Shown here in pieces: positions 6,671-14,088 of a DNA stretch of 14,088 nt (positions are counted from its first letter, which is position 1; each line of letters begins with the position of its first letter). The position numbers were made by a program, and so were the translations under genes. The DNA is from Phycisphaerales bacterium. Its GTDB lineage: Bacteria > Planctomycetota > Phycisphaerae > Phycisphaerales > SM1A02. The notes under the pieces are model-generated. The model was given only the letters and a program-made list of their open reading frames with translations, was not told where the DNA came from and searched no databases. Location: assembly GCA_018882625.1 (NCBI GenBank), contig VERO01000036.1:1-14088 (forward strand), read 5' to 3'.

Positions 6671-9600
6671 TCAGGGAGTCCCGCCAAGGCACTGGCCCCA
6701 TGCGGCAAGCACCTCGAGCAGATCCATGCCGTCCACCACGCAGTCATCGTTGATGTCAGCGAGCCGCGGGAACTGCTCGCCGGCGATCGGCGGCTCGGGG
6801 GGGCAGGTGGAGAACTGGGGGCTGCCCTCGCGGCCATATCCGAAGGCCGCGAGCACCACGAGGAGATCCTCGCCGCCAACGCGGCCGTCCGGGGTTGGCG
6901 TGCCACTCGGATCGAAGGGACCGCCAGCGATGTCCGCTACGCATGGGATCGCGGAGTTGTCGAGCCCGGCGTCAAAGGAGATGTTGTCCATGACGACGAA
7001 CGCGCCGCGCACCTCGACCCTCCTGATCTCGAGTTCGATGTCGGAACCCAGTGGAGCGCCCACCCGCACGAACACCATGCCCTGGGGGTTGGGGATCTCG
7101 GAGCAGAATCCGCCCTGCGGACGCCACTGTCCCCTCACATCCAGGGTCTGCTCGTACACAAGCTCGCCTGCCTCGTTGAAGGCGCTGATGAAGACCAGGT
7201 TCTCCCGGAGGTACGGGTAGTTGTTCAGCAGCGGCAGTGGCGGCTCGTAGTCGAAATAGCCGGTGAAGTCGGCGGCGTTGACAAAGAAGCGGACCTCCTT
7301 GCAGTCCCGGGCTGCCGTGATCGTGGTGATGCCGGCCTGCGACGGGAAGTCTCCCGTCGCGGAGTCGAAGTTCAGCGCCTGGCCGTAGCCCCGCGCACCG
7401 ATGGCGGTGGCAAAGCCCCGGGTCGCCGACACCTGGCCGTTGACGAAGTCAGGGCAGGGGCGCTCGCCGTTGCCGCCAAGCCGGTACTGGAATGCGCTCG
7501 GCTGCACATTGAAGTAGACGTAGCCGCCGTTGCCCGGCGCCTGCGCGAGACCGACCGTCTCGATGGTCGCGAAGAAGTCGGGGAAGTCGGGGTCGAGCTT
7601 GCGCAGCTCCTTGAGCGCCTCGTCGGACACCTTGGCGATCGGAAGCGCACCCTCGACGAGTCCGAAATCCACGCGCTCAAAGGTCTCGGAGAAGAGGGCC
7701 GTCTGATCCTCGCACTCGTCGGGGATGAGGTTCACGTTGTCGTCGAAGCTCTCTCCCGAGTCGATGTCGCACTGGTCAGGGGTGCCGTTCCCGTTGCAGT
7801 CCGTCGGGCTTGCGCTCCCCGGATCCTGCACCGTCTCGCACTCGTCAGGCACGCCATTGGCGTTGCAGTCGTCGACCAGCCCGTCCACGGCCTGCAGGAA
7901 GTCATCGACCTCGTCATCGTTGCAGTCCACGACCGGGAACACGCTGCAGCGGAACTTCGCGAAGTCGAACTTGATCTGGGAGATCGATCGCGCGTTGTTC
8001 GCGCCACCCGACTGGTCCGTGTCCAGTTGCTGCTCCACCTCGACGTTGCCCGCAATGACCATCGGCGACGAGTCAGTCGAGGTGCGCTCCTCGTCCGTCT
8101 CGTCCTCGCACGCCTCCTCGGCAGTGGGGCGCGCGCAGCTCACGACATTGAACCCCGTGCCGCGGCGGTACCGGACGTCGGTGCCGTCGCCGTCGACCTC
8201 GGTGCACGCGAAGTCAAACGCGATGCCCGCCTCCTCGGTCGGGACATCGGGGTTGTTGCCCGAGAGCGCGCGCCACGTGACGTTCGGATTGGAGTATCCG
8301 GGCAGCCTCGTCTGGTTCCCGTACGACATCACGGTCTTGAAGCCCTCTGCCCCGGCGCCGCCGCCGCCTTCAGTGCGGTATCCGAAGGAATCCGGGAAGA
8401 GCGCATTGCGGGAGGGCGAGCCATCGTTGTGGTTGTGCTGGCATCCCATGTTGTGGCCCAGCTCATGGGCGAACACGAGGTCATCAATGGTCGTGTAGTC
8501 GAGCAGCGAGTAGGGGCTCTCCTGGAACTCCTGCAGCGTCGAGACGGAAGGATCCACCGGAGTGCCCCAGGTGCCCACCGATCCCGGGTCCGTCGGGTCG
8601 TTGAGGAAGGGCGTGGACGGATTGGGCATCTTCGTGAGGTCGACGATCGGGTATGGGTTGCCCACGCCGGTGAGCGGCACCGGCCCGTAGAGCGGTCCAA
8701 GCGGGAAGTAGGCGCCCTGCGACGGGTCATTGATGTCGTTCATCACGCTCGCGAGTCCCACGAAGCCCGAGTCCGATCCGTAGCCGAGCCCCACGAGGCA
8801 GACCGCATCGGCACCGAGCGCATCGCGCCACACCGGGACATAGTCCATGTAGCCGTCAGCTGGATTCGAGACTCGGGACAGGTCGATCGCGAGGCCGGTT
8901 CCGTTGTAGGGGGACTCCTGTCCGAAGAATCCGTCCGCCACCAAGGCCGCGACCAGCCGGACGCGCGGAAGGCAGGTGTCCTGCTCGGCGGGAGACACCG
9001 CTGGGAGCGTGATGTGCACGGTCCGCTTGAGCGGATCGGACTCGTCGTCCTTGCAGGTGCCGGCCATGCCGGTCGGCGGCCCGGGGTTCGGGGCGGCCTG
9101 CGAGAAGTGGCAGTCCGGACCCGTGCCGTTCGGGAACCCGCCCTCGGAGTAGCCGCACACGGGATTGAGCGGCTGGCTGCCTGGCTCGTTGGCCGCCTGT
9201 CCGTCGAAATCAACAACTGGCTGCTCGGTCGATCGGCGCATCGCCAGGTTGGTCTGTGACACGGCGAGCTGCGCGAGCGTGCGGATGTCTCGTCCCTGCT
9301 CGGCGGCCAGCTCTGCGGCGTCCTGCGTGAAGACGAAGAGCACGTCGATCAGGATCCCGCTGTCCTTGCGCAAGCCGATCGGCACCTGGAACGGCAGCAC
9401 CTCCGGCGGACAAGGGCTCACGCCCGTGCCACCCGCCACACCGCCCTGCGCCGCGCCATTCGCGCCAGCGTCCAGGTCGGCCAGGTCCACCCGGCCGACT
9501 CCGCACTCGCGGTCGCCATGGCTGACCATCCTCTCGAGGCGGTAGGCGCCGTTGCGGCCGGGCATGAGCTTGTACGCGCGTCCATCAACGCGCTGCAGGT

Positions 9601-10063
9601 ATCCGGCAAGGTGCACGCCGCGCTGCACAATGATGCCGTAGGTGCTCTCGCGTCCACCGCTGGCGAGGTAGGTCTCCGATGCGTCAGCATCCGTGAAGCC
9701 CTTGGTCTCCACGGTGTAGCGGATCACGTCGCCATCGGGAGTCGGAAGCGAGAGCGGATCCCCGACACGCAGGCTCCTCACGCCGCGCCGGGTGAGCACG
9801 GGCAATCCGTCCTCGAACTCGGAGCCAGGAGTGCCTGTCACCGGTGAAGGCCCGAGCGCGGGGAGCGAAAGCATCGGGCTCGGCCTGCTGCGGCTCTGAG
9901 CGGGTTGACGCATCGCCGCCGCGTCAGCCCGCAGCGTCGCGGCGTCAGCCCGCGCGGTCTTGACCGCGTCGGCAACCGCCTTGGGCGTGCCCAACGTGGC
10001 GATCGAGAGGCTTGTGAGCGCAAGACACGCGACGGAGAGGGCTGGGATGCGAGACATGGTCAT
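6671..10063 (-). CDS. Secreted reprolysin-like zinc metallopeptidase with TSP3-like repeats and dockerin
   Basis: A 1130-residue exported metzincin. The ATG at 10063 gives MTMSRIPALSVACLALTSLSIA, a clear signal peptide; the open frame extends to a GTG at 10117, but the leader motif favours 10063. An N-terminal region (about 35-235) may be a propeptide. The catalytic domain (about 236-600) has the complete zinc motif HELGHNMGCQH (H533, E534, H537, H543) and a likely Met-turn VMSYGN (578-583). Ca-binding TSP3-like repeats follow (713-784: DCNDDEVDD, DCNANGVPDECE, DCNGNGTPDQCD, NLIPDECED). A beta-sandwich-like region (about 790-1030) ends in VMDNISFD. A dockerin-like tail (1041-1126) has two EF-hand-like units, PDGRVGGEDLLVVLAAFG and DINDDCVVDGMDLLEVLAAWG. 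It probably degrades extracellular protein. It lies 357 bp downstream of the subtilase gene, probably with its own promoter. Confidence 0.93.
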   Translation of the reverse strand: MTMSRIPALSVACLALTSLSIATLGTPKAVADAVKTARADAATLRADAAAMRQPAQSRSRPSPMLSLPALGPSPVTGTPGSEFEDGLPVLTRRGVRSLRVGDPLSLPTPDGDVIRYTVETKGFTDADASETYLASGGRESTYGIIVQRGVHLAGYLQRVDGRAYKLMPGRNGAYRLERMVSHGDRECGVGRVDLADLDAGANGAAQGGVAGGTGVSPCPPEVLPFQVPIGLRKDSGILIDVLFVFTQDAAELAAEQGRDIRTLAQLAVSQTNLAMRRSTEQPVVDFDGQAANEPGSQPLNPVCGYSEGGFPNGTGPDCHFSQAAPNPGPPTGMAGTCKDDESDPLKRTVHITLPAVSPAEQDTCLPRVRLVAALVADGFFGQESPYNGTGLAIDLSRVSNPADGYMDYVPVWRDALGADAVCLVGLGYGSDSGFVGLASVMNDINDPSQGAYFPLGPLYGPVPLTGVGNPYPIVDLTKMPNPSTPFLNDPTDPGSVGTWGTPVDPSVSTLQEFQESPYSLLDYTTIDDLVFAHELGHNMGCQHNHNDGSPSRNALFPDSFGYRTEGGGGAGAEGFKTVMSYGNQTRLPGYSNPNVTWRALSGNNPDVPTEEAGIAFDFACTEVDGDGTDVRYRRGTGFNVVSCARPTAEEACEDETDEERTSTDSSPMVIAGNVEVEQQLDTDQSGGANNARSISQIKFDFAKFRCSVFPVVDCNDDEVDDFLQAVDGLVDDCNANGVPDECETVQDPGSASPTDCNGNGTPDQCDIDSGESFDDNVNLIPDECEDQTALFSETFERVDFGLVEGALPIAKVSDEALKELRKLDPDFPDFFATIETVGLAQAPGNGGYVYFNVQPSAFQYRLGGNGERPCPDFVNGQVSATRGFATAIGARGYGQALNFDSATGDFPSQAGITTITAARDCKEVRFFVNAADFTGYFDYEPPLPLLNNYPYLRENLVFISAFNEAGELVYEQTLDVRGQWRPQGGFCSEIPNPQGMVFVRVGAPLGSDIELEIRRVEVRGAFVVMDNISFDAGLDNSAIPCVADIAGGPFDPSGTPTPDGRVGGEDLLVVLAAFGYGREGSPQFSTCPPEPPIAGEQFPRLADINDDCVVDGMDLLEVLAAWGQCLGGTP

Positions 10064-10084
10064 GGCAGTTCCGGGTGGGTGTCG
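10064..10084 (-). promoter_or_regulatory. Leader motif before the reprolysin gene
   Basis: On the minus strand CGACACCCACC (10074-10084) is followed by GGAAC (10068-10072) and, 4 nt later, the ATG at 10063. This repeats the arrangement upstream of the next gene (ATG 6595). It supports 10063, rather than GTG 10117, as the start. Confidence 0.4.
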
Positions 10085-10118
10085 GTAGAGGCGATGCCGC
10101 TGAGGCCAGCGAGGCACG

Positions 10119-10151
10119 GGACACGCGATGAGCGCAGGCGGACACGCGATG
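10119..10151. repeat. Directly repeated 12-mer with 21-bp period
   Basis: GGACACGCGATG occurs at 10119-10130 and again at 10140-10151 (plus-strand reading). A 21-bp period is two helical turns, so both copies lie on the same DNA face, as operator half-sites often do. The pair is 56-88 bp upstream of the reprolysin ATG. No regulator is known here, and chance repetition in a GC-rich region is possible. Confidence 0.35.
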
Positions 10152-10250
10152 CAGGAGCATCGACATCCGCTGCAGCACTGACGATCTGGTAGGAATTCGG
10201 GGCGGGGCGGAACATATGGCCATCCTTGCGCTGTGACACCGAGAGGAGAG

Positions 10251-10277
10251 GGATCTTGACCGGAGGTTCCGGGATCC
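10251..10277. repeat. Interrupted inverted repeat (hairpin candidate)
   Basis: Read on the minus strand, GGATC-CCGGA-ACC-TCCGG-TCAA-GATCC can fold into a 10-bp stem with a 3-nt loop and a 4-nt bulge. No T-run follows on the minus strand, so it is not a standard terminator. It would lie in the 5' leader of the reprolysin mRNA if the candidate promoter at 10331-10358 is used. Confidence 0.35.
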
Positions 10278-10330
10278 TGTCCTCGATGGCAGAGTGGGTT
10301 GGCCCCGCGACGCCCCGCAGGGATGCTTGC

Positions 10331-10358
10331 ACCCTATCGCGTGAGGGGTGAGAGTCAA
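10331..10358 (-). promoter_or_regulatory. Candidate sigma70-like promoter for the reprolysin gene
   Basis: On the minus strand TTGACT (10353-10358) is separated by 16 nt from TAGGGT (10331-10336). The -35 box matches the consensus at 5 of 6 positions, but the -10 box at only 3 of 6. It lies 62 nt past the subtilase stop and would leave a leader of about 260 nt. Promoter consensus in planctomycetes is poorly defined, so this is tentative. Confidence 0.25.
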
Positions 10359-10420
10359 ATGGCTGGGCGAAGTTTGAAGGCGATCGGTCCATCAGAAGCT
10401 CATGCCATCGGGGCCGCCAT

Positions 10421-13400
10421 TCACGGTCCGCACGGTGGTGGGATCGGGATCAGCGGGTTGTTGAAGTCGATCAGGATGCGGTCGTACCAGATCTCGACCT
10501 GGCCTGATGATCCGAGGGGATAGGCGATCACGCGCGCGGCGATCGATTGAGTGCCGTTGATGTTGGCGAGGAAGTCCTGCGATTCGCTGCACGGTCCCAG
10601 TCCGAACACCAGCGGCGCGTCCACGTCCGCCATCGGCTGCGCGCCGATCCACGTCCAACGGTTGAAGCGCGCGTTGTAGAGGAACACGCTGACGATCACC
10701 GTGCCGCTTGAGGCCGGCCGGCCAGCGACCTGCACGTTCACCGACAGGAGCTCCTGAGGGTTCGACAGCTGTGTCGGGCGTACCACCTGCAGGTCCAGGA
10801 TCCTGCTGACCGGGGGGTAGTACACGGGCGGCCCAAGCCCCGACGCGGACTGCCCTCTGCCGGGACGCGCTGTGCGCGCGCGCAGGAACTTGCGGTCCAG
10901 CTCGCGGATGCTGAAGGTGTTCCCTGAGATTCCAGTGCCGCAGATGATCTTGTAGGTGCAGTCGTTGCCGCCGAACAGGTTCTCGTCGCCGATGGTGCCG
11001 GACACGATGGAGACGCCGATCCGCCTCATGTTCGGGAACCCGCCGATGCTGGCGTCGCCCGGACCGATCAGGGTGTCACCGACCCACGCGGGATCCGGGG
11101 TTCCGGGGAGACCTGGGGTGCCGCACTGCGGGTAGATGCTGGACTGCGCGAGGAGCAGTGCCCGGATGTTCTGCGGACTGAGCGGGAGCCCCTCGTATAT
11201 CTGCTTCGAGAATGCCTGCACGAGCGCTGCGACACCGGCGATCTGCGCGGCACCAGCGCTGGTGCCGCCGAAGCGGGCCGTGTAGGTGCGCAGGAGATTG
11301 GTCTGGCAGGGGTCGCTGACGCTGGCGATCTCGCCGCAGAAGAGGTCGCCGTATCCGAGGGTGCACACTCCGGAGCCCCATCCGGCGACCGTCACGAGTC
11401 CTGCCCCGGACGTGTCGAAGTTGCTGATGCCGGTCCGGCAGTAGTTCAGGCCAGCTCCGATGACTGCCGGCTCGGACGCCTCAAAGCCTGGGTTGCATCC
11501 TCCGACCGTGATGGAGTTCGCGGCGGCAAGTGCACCGATCTCGTCCTCCGGCTCAAGCACGGGCTGCGCTGCGTTGCCCGCTGGCACGACGTAGGTGACA
11601 CCCGCGTCGATGCCGACGTTCATGACCTGTGCGCGCGAGGGGGACGTCCAGATCGGCTGCCCGCTCTCCTGGATCGGTGCGAGGATGACATTGCCGGGCT
11701 CCGGATCCGTTGCGGTCGGAGTGGAGAGCTGCGACGTGGCGTTCGTGAGTGCCGTCAGGAGCCGGCCCTGCGCCTCGACCGACTCGGTGGGATAGAAGCG
11801 AATCGTCGCCTCCGGCGCGATGCCGCTGACGCCGAACTCGTTCACGTTTGCCGCGAGGACACCGAGCACCGCCGTGCCGTGCTGGGGCGCCGTGTAGAAC
11901 GATCCGGAGAAGGTTGGCGGAGGCACCGTCTGGTCGCAGATGATCAGCGGCGTCTGGCCAGGCTCGACGAGGATCTTGGTGCCGCCGCTGCCGTCCGGAT
12001 TCACCGCGAGGTCCTCATGATCCACAAGCGCTGAAGGCTCGACCACACCAATGGTGATGGTGCGGCCGTTGAAGAACGGGCCGCCTCCCGGGAACTGATT
12101 CTGCAGGAAGGCGAAGGCGTTCAGGTCAAGGCCTCCTCCCCGGTACCGCGTCACGTCGGCAAACTGCTCGAAGGGACCGAGGTCCGGCGGAGGTGGGTTC
12201 GGGCCGCCATACGGATCTGGAGCACGCCGCGCCGTGGTGTAGAGCGCCAGCGGCGCGCTGCCTGGCGCGGCGAATGGCGGCTGGGGGATCTCCAGCATCT
12301 GCTGGTCGAACAGCGGCGACGTGGACTGGGGGTTCGGGTTGAACGGGTTGCCCGTGGGCTTGCCTCCCGGGAAGTTGTATCCCGAGGTGCGGAAGCACTC
12401 CTCGATGCCCATCGCCAGCGCTGCGCACTCCTCATCCCACGCGATGGTGCAGCAGGTCACGTCGGCGAAGCACGTGTTGCGGCAGCACTCCGCCTCGACG
12501 CAACCGACTCCTGCCCGGGGCACGAAGCAGCTTCCGCCGAAGACCACGGCCTCCTCGTAGAAGATGGGTAGGGGGTCGGGCTGCAGGCACGTGTCGTACC
12601 CGCCGCCACCGAACGCGCTGGGCGTGCACAGCAGGTTGGCGAGTGCGGCGCACACCTCGTCCCAGCGGCCGCCCTCGTCCGCGGGCGTCGTGCAGATCGG
12701 CCGCACTCCGCCCACGAGCTCGCAGCAGACCGAGTCGCCACAGAACGGTCCGGGGTTCTCAACCCTGCAGTCCTGCCCGCAGGGAGGACCGCAGCCGTCG
12801 CATCCGCCACCGCCGCCAGCGAGCCCGGTCTTGCGCTCGATCTCAACCCACTGCACTTCCGGGAGCGCAAGAAGCTGCTGGGCCGCCGACACCAGCGAGT
12901 GCTCGCCGATGCCCTCCACAATCATCATCGCGCGCAGGTCAGGCTGCACCCGGCCGCTGCGCTCGAAGGCTCGCCTGAGAAGCCCGTCAATCACGTCAGT
13001 GTCGAGGTCGATGGCCTGTCTCACCGTCGCGCCGTAGCGCGCCAGAGTCGCATTCGTGAAGGACAGGTCCGTTGGCCCGTCGCTGTGGAGTGCGGATCCG
13101 AGGCGACGCGACGCGCGCACGCCGAGGCCATCCGCAAACTTCACGATGAGACGTCCGGTGTGCTCGAGAGTTCCCTTCGTGGGGTGCACAGGGATGCGCA
13201 GCCGCGAGGGGTCCTTGAGAGCTGACGTGCGCGGCGCCAGGGCATCCGAGGGTGAACGCGATGGGACGATCTGCTCGGGCTCCTTGACGCGCTGCGTGAC
13301 CTCCGCGGAGGCGCCCTTGCCCTTGTCCATGATGCTGCGTCCCATGGCCTCCTGTTCGGACACGGCCACCGAGAGGACCGCGGCAGACAGGGCGGCAAGG

Positions 13401-13429
13401 ACAGCACGAACTAGGGGCCGTGATGGCAT
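10421..13429 (-). CDS. Secreted subtilisin-like serine peptidase (S8 family) with Cys-rich insert
   Basis: A 1002-residue exported subtilase. The ATG at 13429 is chosen because it begins a signal peptide (MPSRPLVRAVLAALSAAVLSVAVS) and has GGAG 8 nt upstream; the frame is open to 13750 but would overlap purD. An I9-like prodomain is suggested by GRLIVKFADG (92-101) and LPEVQWVE (189-196). A Cys-rich module (210-345) carries two WDExCAALA units. A Pro-rich linker follows (about 350-420). The catalytic domain (about 455-770) has His517 in HGTAVLGVLAA, the oxyanion-hole Asn619 in VPAGN, and the nucleophile Ser724 in GGTSAGAAQIAGVAAL. The first triad position reads IGVVEPSALVDHEDL, with Glu464 where Asp is usual. 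The C-terminal 865-990 region looks like a beta-sandwich. It probably degrades extracellular protein. Activity depends on whether Glu464 or nearby Asp470 can serve. Confidence 0.92.
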   Translation of the reverse strand: MPSRPLVRAVLAALSAAVLSVAVSEQEAMGRSIMDKGKGASAEVTQRVKEPEQIVPSRSPSDALAPRTSALKDPSRLRIPVHPTKGTLEHTGRLIVKFADGLGVRASRRLGSALHSDGPTDLSFTNATLARYGATVRQAIDLDTDVIDGLLRRAFERSGRVQPDLRAMMIVEGIGEHSLVSAAQQLLALPEVQWVEIERKTGLAGGGGGCDGCGPPCGQDCRVENPGPFCGDSVCCELVGGVRPICTTPADEGGRWDEVCAALANLLCTPSAFGGGGYDTCLQPDPLPIFYEEAVVFGGSCFVPRAGVGCVEAECCRNTCFADVTCCTIAWDEECAALAMGIEECFRTSGYNFPGGKPTGNPFNPNPQSTSPLFDQQMLEIPQPPFAAPGSAPLALYTTARRAPDPYGGPNPPPPDLGPFEQFADVTRYRGGGLDLNAFAFLQNQFPGGGPFFNGRTITIGVVEPSALVDHEDLAVNPDGSGGTKILVEPGQTPLIICDQTVPPPTFSGSFYTAPQHGTAVLGVLAANVNEFGVSGIAPEATIRFYPTESVEAQGRLLTALTNATSQLSTPTATDPEPGNVILAPIQESGQPIWTSPSRAQVMNVGIDAGVTYVVPAGNAAQPVLEPEDEIGALAAANSITVGGCNPGFEASEPAVIGAGLNYCRTGISNFDTSGAGLVTVAGWGSGVCTLGYGDLFCGEIASVSDPCQTNLLRTYTARFGGTSAGAAQIAGVAALVQAFSKQIYEGLPLSPQNIRALLLAQSSIYPQCGTPGLPGTPDPAWVGDTLIGPGDASIGGFPNMRRIGVSIVSGTIGDENLFGGNDCTYKIICGTGISGNTFSIRELDRKFLRARTARPGRGQSASGLGPPVYYPPVSRILDLQVVRPTQLSNPQELLSVNVQVAGRPASSGTVIVSVFLYNARFNRWTWIGAQPMADVDAPLVFGLGPCSESQDFLANINGTQSIAARVIAYPLGSSGQVEIWYDRILIDFNNPLIPIPPPCGP
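12395..12802 (-). repeat. Duplicated Cys-rich WDExCAALA module inside the subtilase
   Basis: Between prodomain and catalytic domain the protein has some two dozen cysteines in two related units. The first has VCCELVG and ends RWDEVCAALANLLC. The second has AECCRNTC, TCCTIAWDEECAALA and ends IEEC. The shared ending W-D-E-x-C-A-A-L-A marks them as copies, the first partly degenerate. Similar CC...CC...WDxxC modules occur in secreted planctomycete and myxobacterial proteins. They are presumably disulfide-stabilised and extracellular. Confidence 0.7.
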
Positions 13430-13437
13430 GACAGACA

Positions 13438-13441
13438 CTCC
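13438..13441 (-). promoter_or_regulatory. Ribosome-binding site of the subtilase gene
   Basis: Minus-strand GGAG lies 8 nt before the ATG at 13429. This is the clearest Shine-Dalgarno match in the window, and it decides the start inside a frame that is open for another 107 codons upstream. Confidence 0.65.
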
Positions 13442-13595
13442 AACTCTTTTCGTGGGCGCAGAACGTCTCGGTTTCGGGCCCAGTAGGGAGCCCTGATCCG
13501 GGTGTCCGAGTCTATACGAATGCACCGGCAGCGCGGCTGCAGGATTTTCGGACGTGGCGAGCTTGGGCCGGAACCTTGCGGTCGCCCCGGTCCTC

Positions 13596-14088
13596 CTACT
13601 TGCTCGTGGCGGCGCGCAGCACCCGGTGCCCGATGTCGGTGCGGAAGAAGGCTCCGGGGAACCGGATGCACGAGGCGGCCCGGTTGGCCGCGGACTGTGC
13701 GGCCGCAAGGTCTGCCGCGAGCCCGACCACCGTGACGACCCGGCCTCCATGCGTCACGATCTGCCCATCATCGGATCGGCGAGTGCCTGCATGGAAGATC
13801 ACGATCTCCTCGCCGGGACCCGCTGCACGCTGCGCCTTGTCGAGACCGTCGATCGGGAGCCCGCTGGTCACTGGTCCCGGATACCCGCCTGAGCACACCA
13901 CGACGCCACACGCCACGCGGGGGTCGAATCCGATCTCCGCGCCGTCGAGCGTGCCGGCGGCAGTGCGCCACAGGATCTCTACGAGGTCGCCCCGGAGCCG
14001 GGCCATCAGCGGCTGGGTCTCGGGGTCTCCGAAGCGGGTGTTGAACTCAAGCACCTTCGGTCCCGAAGGCGTGAGCATCAGCCCCGCG
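13596..14088 (-). CDS. purD: Phosphoribosylamine--glycine ligase (GAR synthetase), C-terminal part
   Basis: The frame runs off the window at 14088; 163 residues are visible, with the stop TAG at 13596-13598. It begins AGLMLTPSGPKVLEFNTRFGDPETQ, the signature of the PurD ATP-grasp domain; the Glu and Asn of LEFN are the expected Mg-ATP ligands. The PurD C-domain follows (VACGVVVCSGGYPGP, GLDKAQ, IVIFHAGT, GGRVVTVVGLAADLAAAQ). PurD joins glycine to phosphoribosylamine with ATP in the second step of purine synthesis and acts in the cytoplasm. Family members are about 420-430 residues, so roughly the first 260 are outside. The 166-bp gap to the subtilase start shows no clear terminator. Confidence 0.96.
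   Translation of the reverse strand, partial: AGLMLTPSGPKVLEFNTRFGDPETQPLMARLRGDLVEILWRTAAGTLDGAEIGFDPRVACGVVVCSGGYPGPVTSGLPIDGLDKAQRAAGPGEEIVIFHAGTRRSDDGQIVTHGGRVVTVVGLAADLAAAQSAANRAASCIRFPGAFFRTDIGHRVLRAATSK

Larger units (their letters stand above)
10064..10420. other. Intergenic region between the subtilase and reprolysin genes
   Basis: This 357-bp region is the longest non-coding stretch in the window. It holds a possible promoter (10331-10358), an interrupted inverted repeat (10251-10277), a directly repeated 12-mer (10119-10151) and the leader motif next to the downstream start. A 110-codon minus-strand frame (10060-10392) crosses most of it, but its third-position GC looks lower than in the neighbouring genes and it has no recognisable domain. 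I see no clear intrinsic terminator (GC hairpin followed by T-run) after the subtilase gene. Confidence 0.6.

Noticed and set aside
6632..9259. Long plus-strand open frame of 875 codons opposite the reprolysin gene
   Set aside because: It is antisense to a gene with clear domains, is low in complexity (R/V/A/H-rich), has no motif, and is the stop-poor frame expected in GC-rich DNA.
10060..10392. 110-codon minus-strand frame whose stop overlaps the reprolysin start as ATGA
   Set aside because: The overlap suggests coupling, but the frame has no ribosome-binding site, no domain, lower third-position GC than its neighbours, and would start upstream of the candidate promoter.
13511..13516. TATAGA (minus strand) as a -10 box for the subtilase gene
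   Set aside because: No acceptable -35 element lies 15-19 nt upstream, so it cannot be supported as a promoter.
13430..13750. N-terminal extension of the subtilase by 107 residues
   Set aside because: It would overlap purD and place a signal peptide in the middle of the protein; the ATG at 13429 has a good ribosome-binding site and starts that signal peptide.

Overview
The window reads as chromosome of a high-GC Gram-negative bacterium, most likely a planctomycete (Phycisphaerae-like). This is inferred from protein style: very large secreted proteins with TSP3-like DCNGNGxPDxCD repeats, a dockerin-like C-terminus ending in a 'LLEVLAAWG' repeat, Cys-rich WDExCAALA modules, and tandem 'AGGxFxxAGGVxAxRIAxWNGTAW' propeller repeats. 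No database search was possible.

Every supported gene lies on the minus strand, so transcription runs from high to low coordinates. From the right edge: the C-terminal part of purD (13596-14088, cut by the window); a 166-bp gap; a secreted subtilisin-like serine peptidase (10421-13429); a 357-bp gap holding candidate control elements; a secreted reprolysin-like zinc metallopeptidase with TSP3-like repeats and a dockerin (6671-10063); two paralogous large secreted proteins with the layout of a metallopeptidase but a destroyed HExxHxxG motif (3938-6595 and 873-3854); pgeF/yfiH, a cytoplasmic purine nucleoside phosphorylase/laccase-domain protein (81-848); and the 5' part of tRNA-Ser(GCT) (1-64, cut by the window).

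The central 12.5 kb is thus a co-directional block of four exported protease-type proteins set between housekeeping genes. Two look proteolytically competent: the metzincin with HELGHNMGCQH, and the subtilase, which keeps His, Asn and Ser but has Glu where Asp is expected. The other two are probably pseudoenzymes. They share N- and C-terminal regions but carry different central domains: a roughly seven-bladed beta-propeller in one and a jelly-roll-like domain in the other. The best candidate for something undescribed is this pseudo-metallopeptidase pair beside two candidate active peptidases. They could act as binding, scaffold or inhibitor-like partners, but that role is inference. The reprolysin gene and its downstream neighbour also share a short leader motif just before their start codons.
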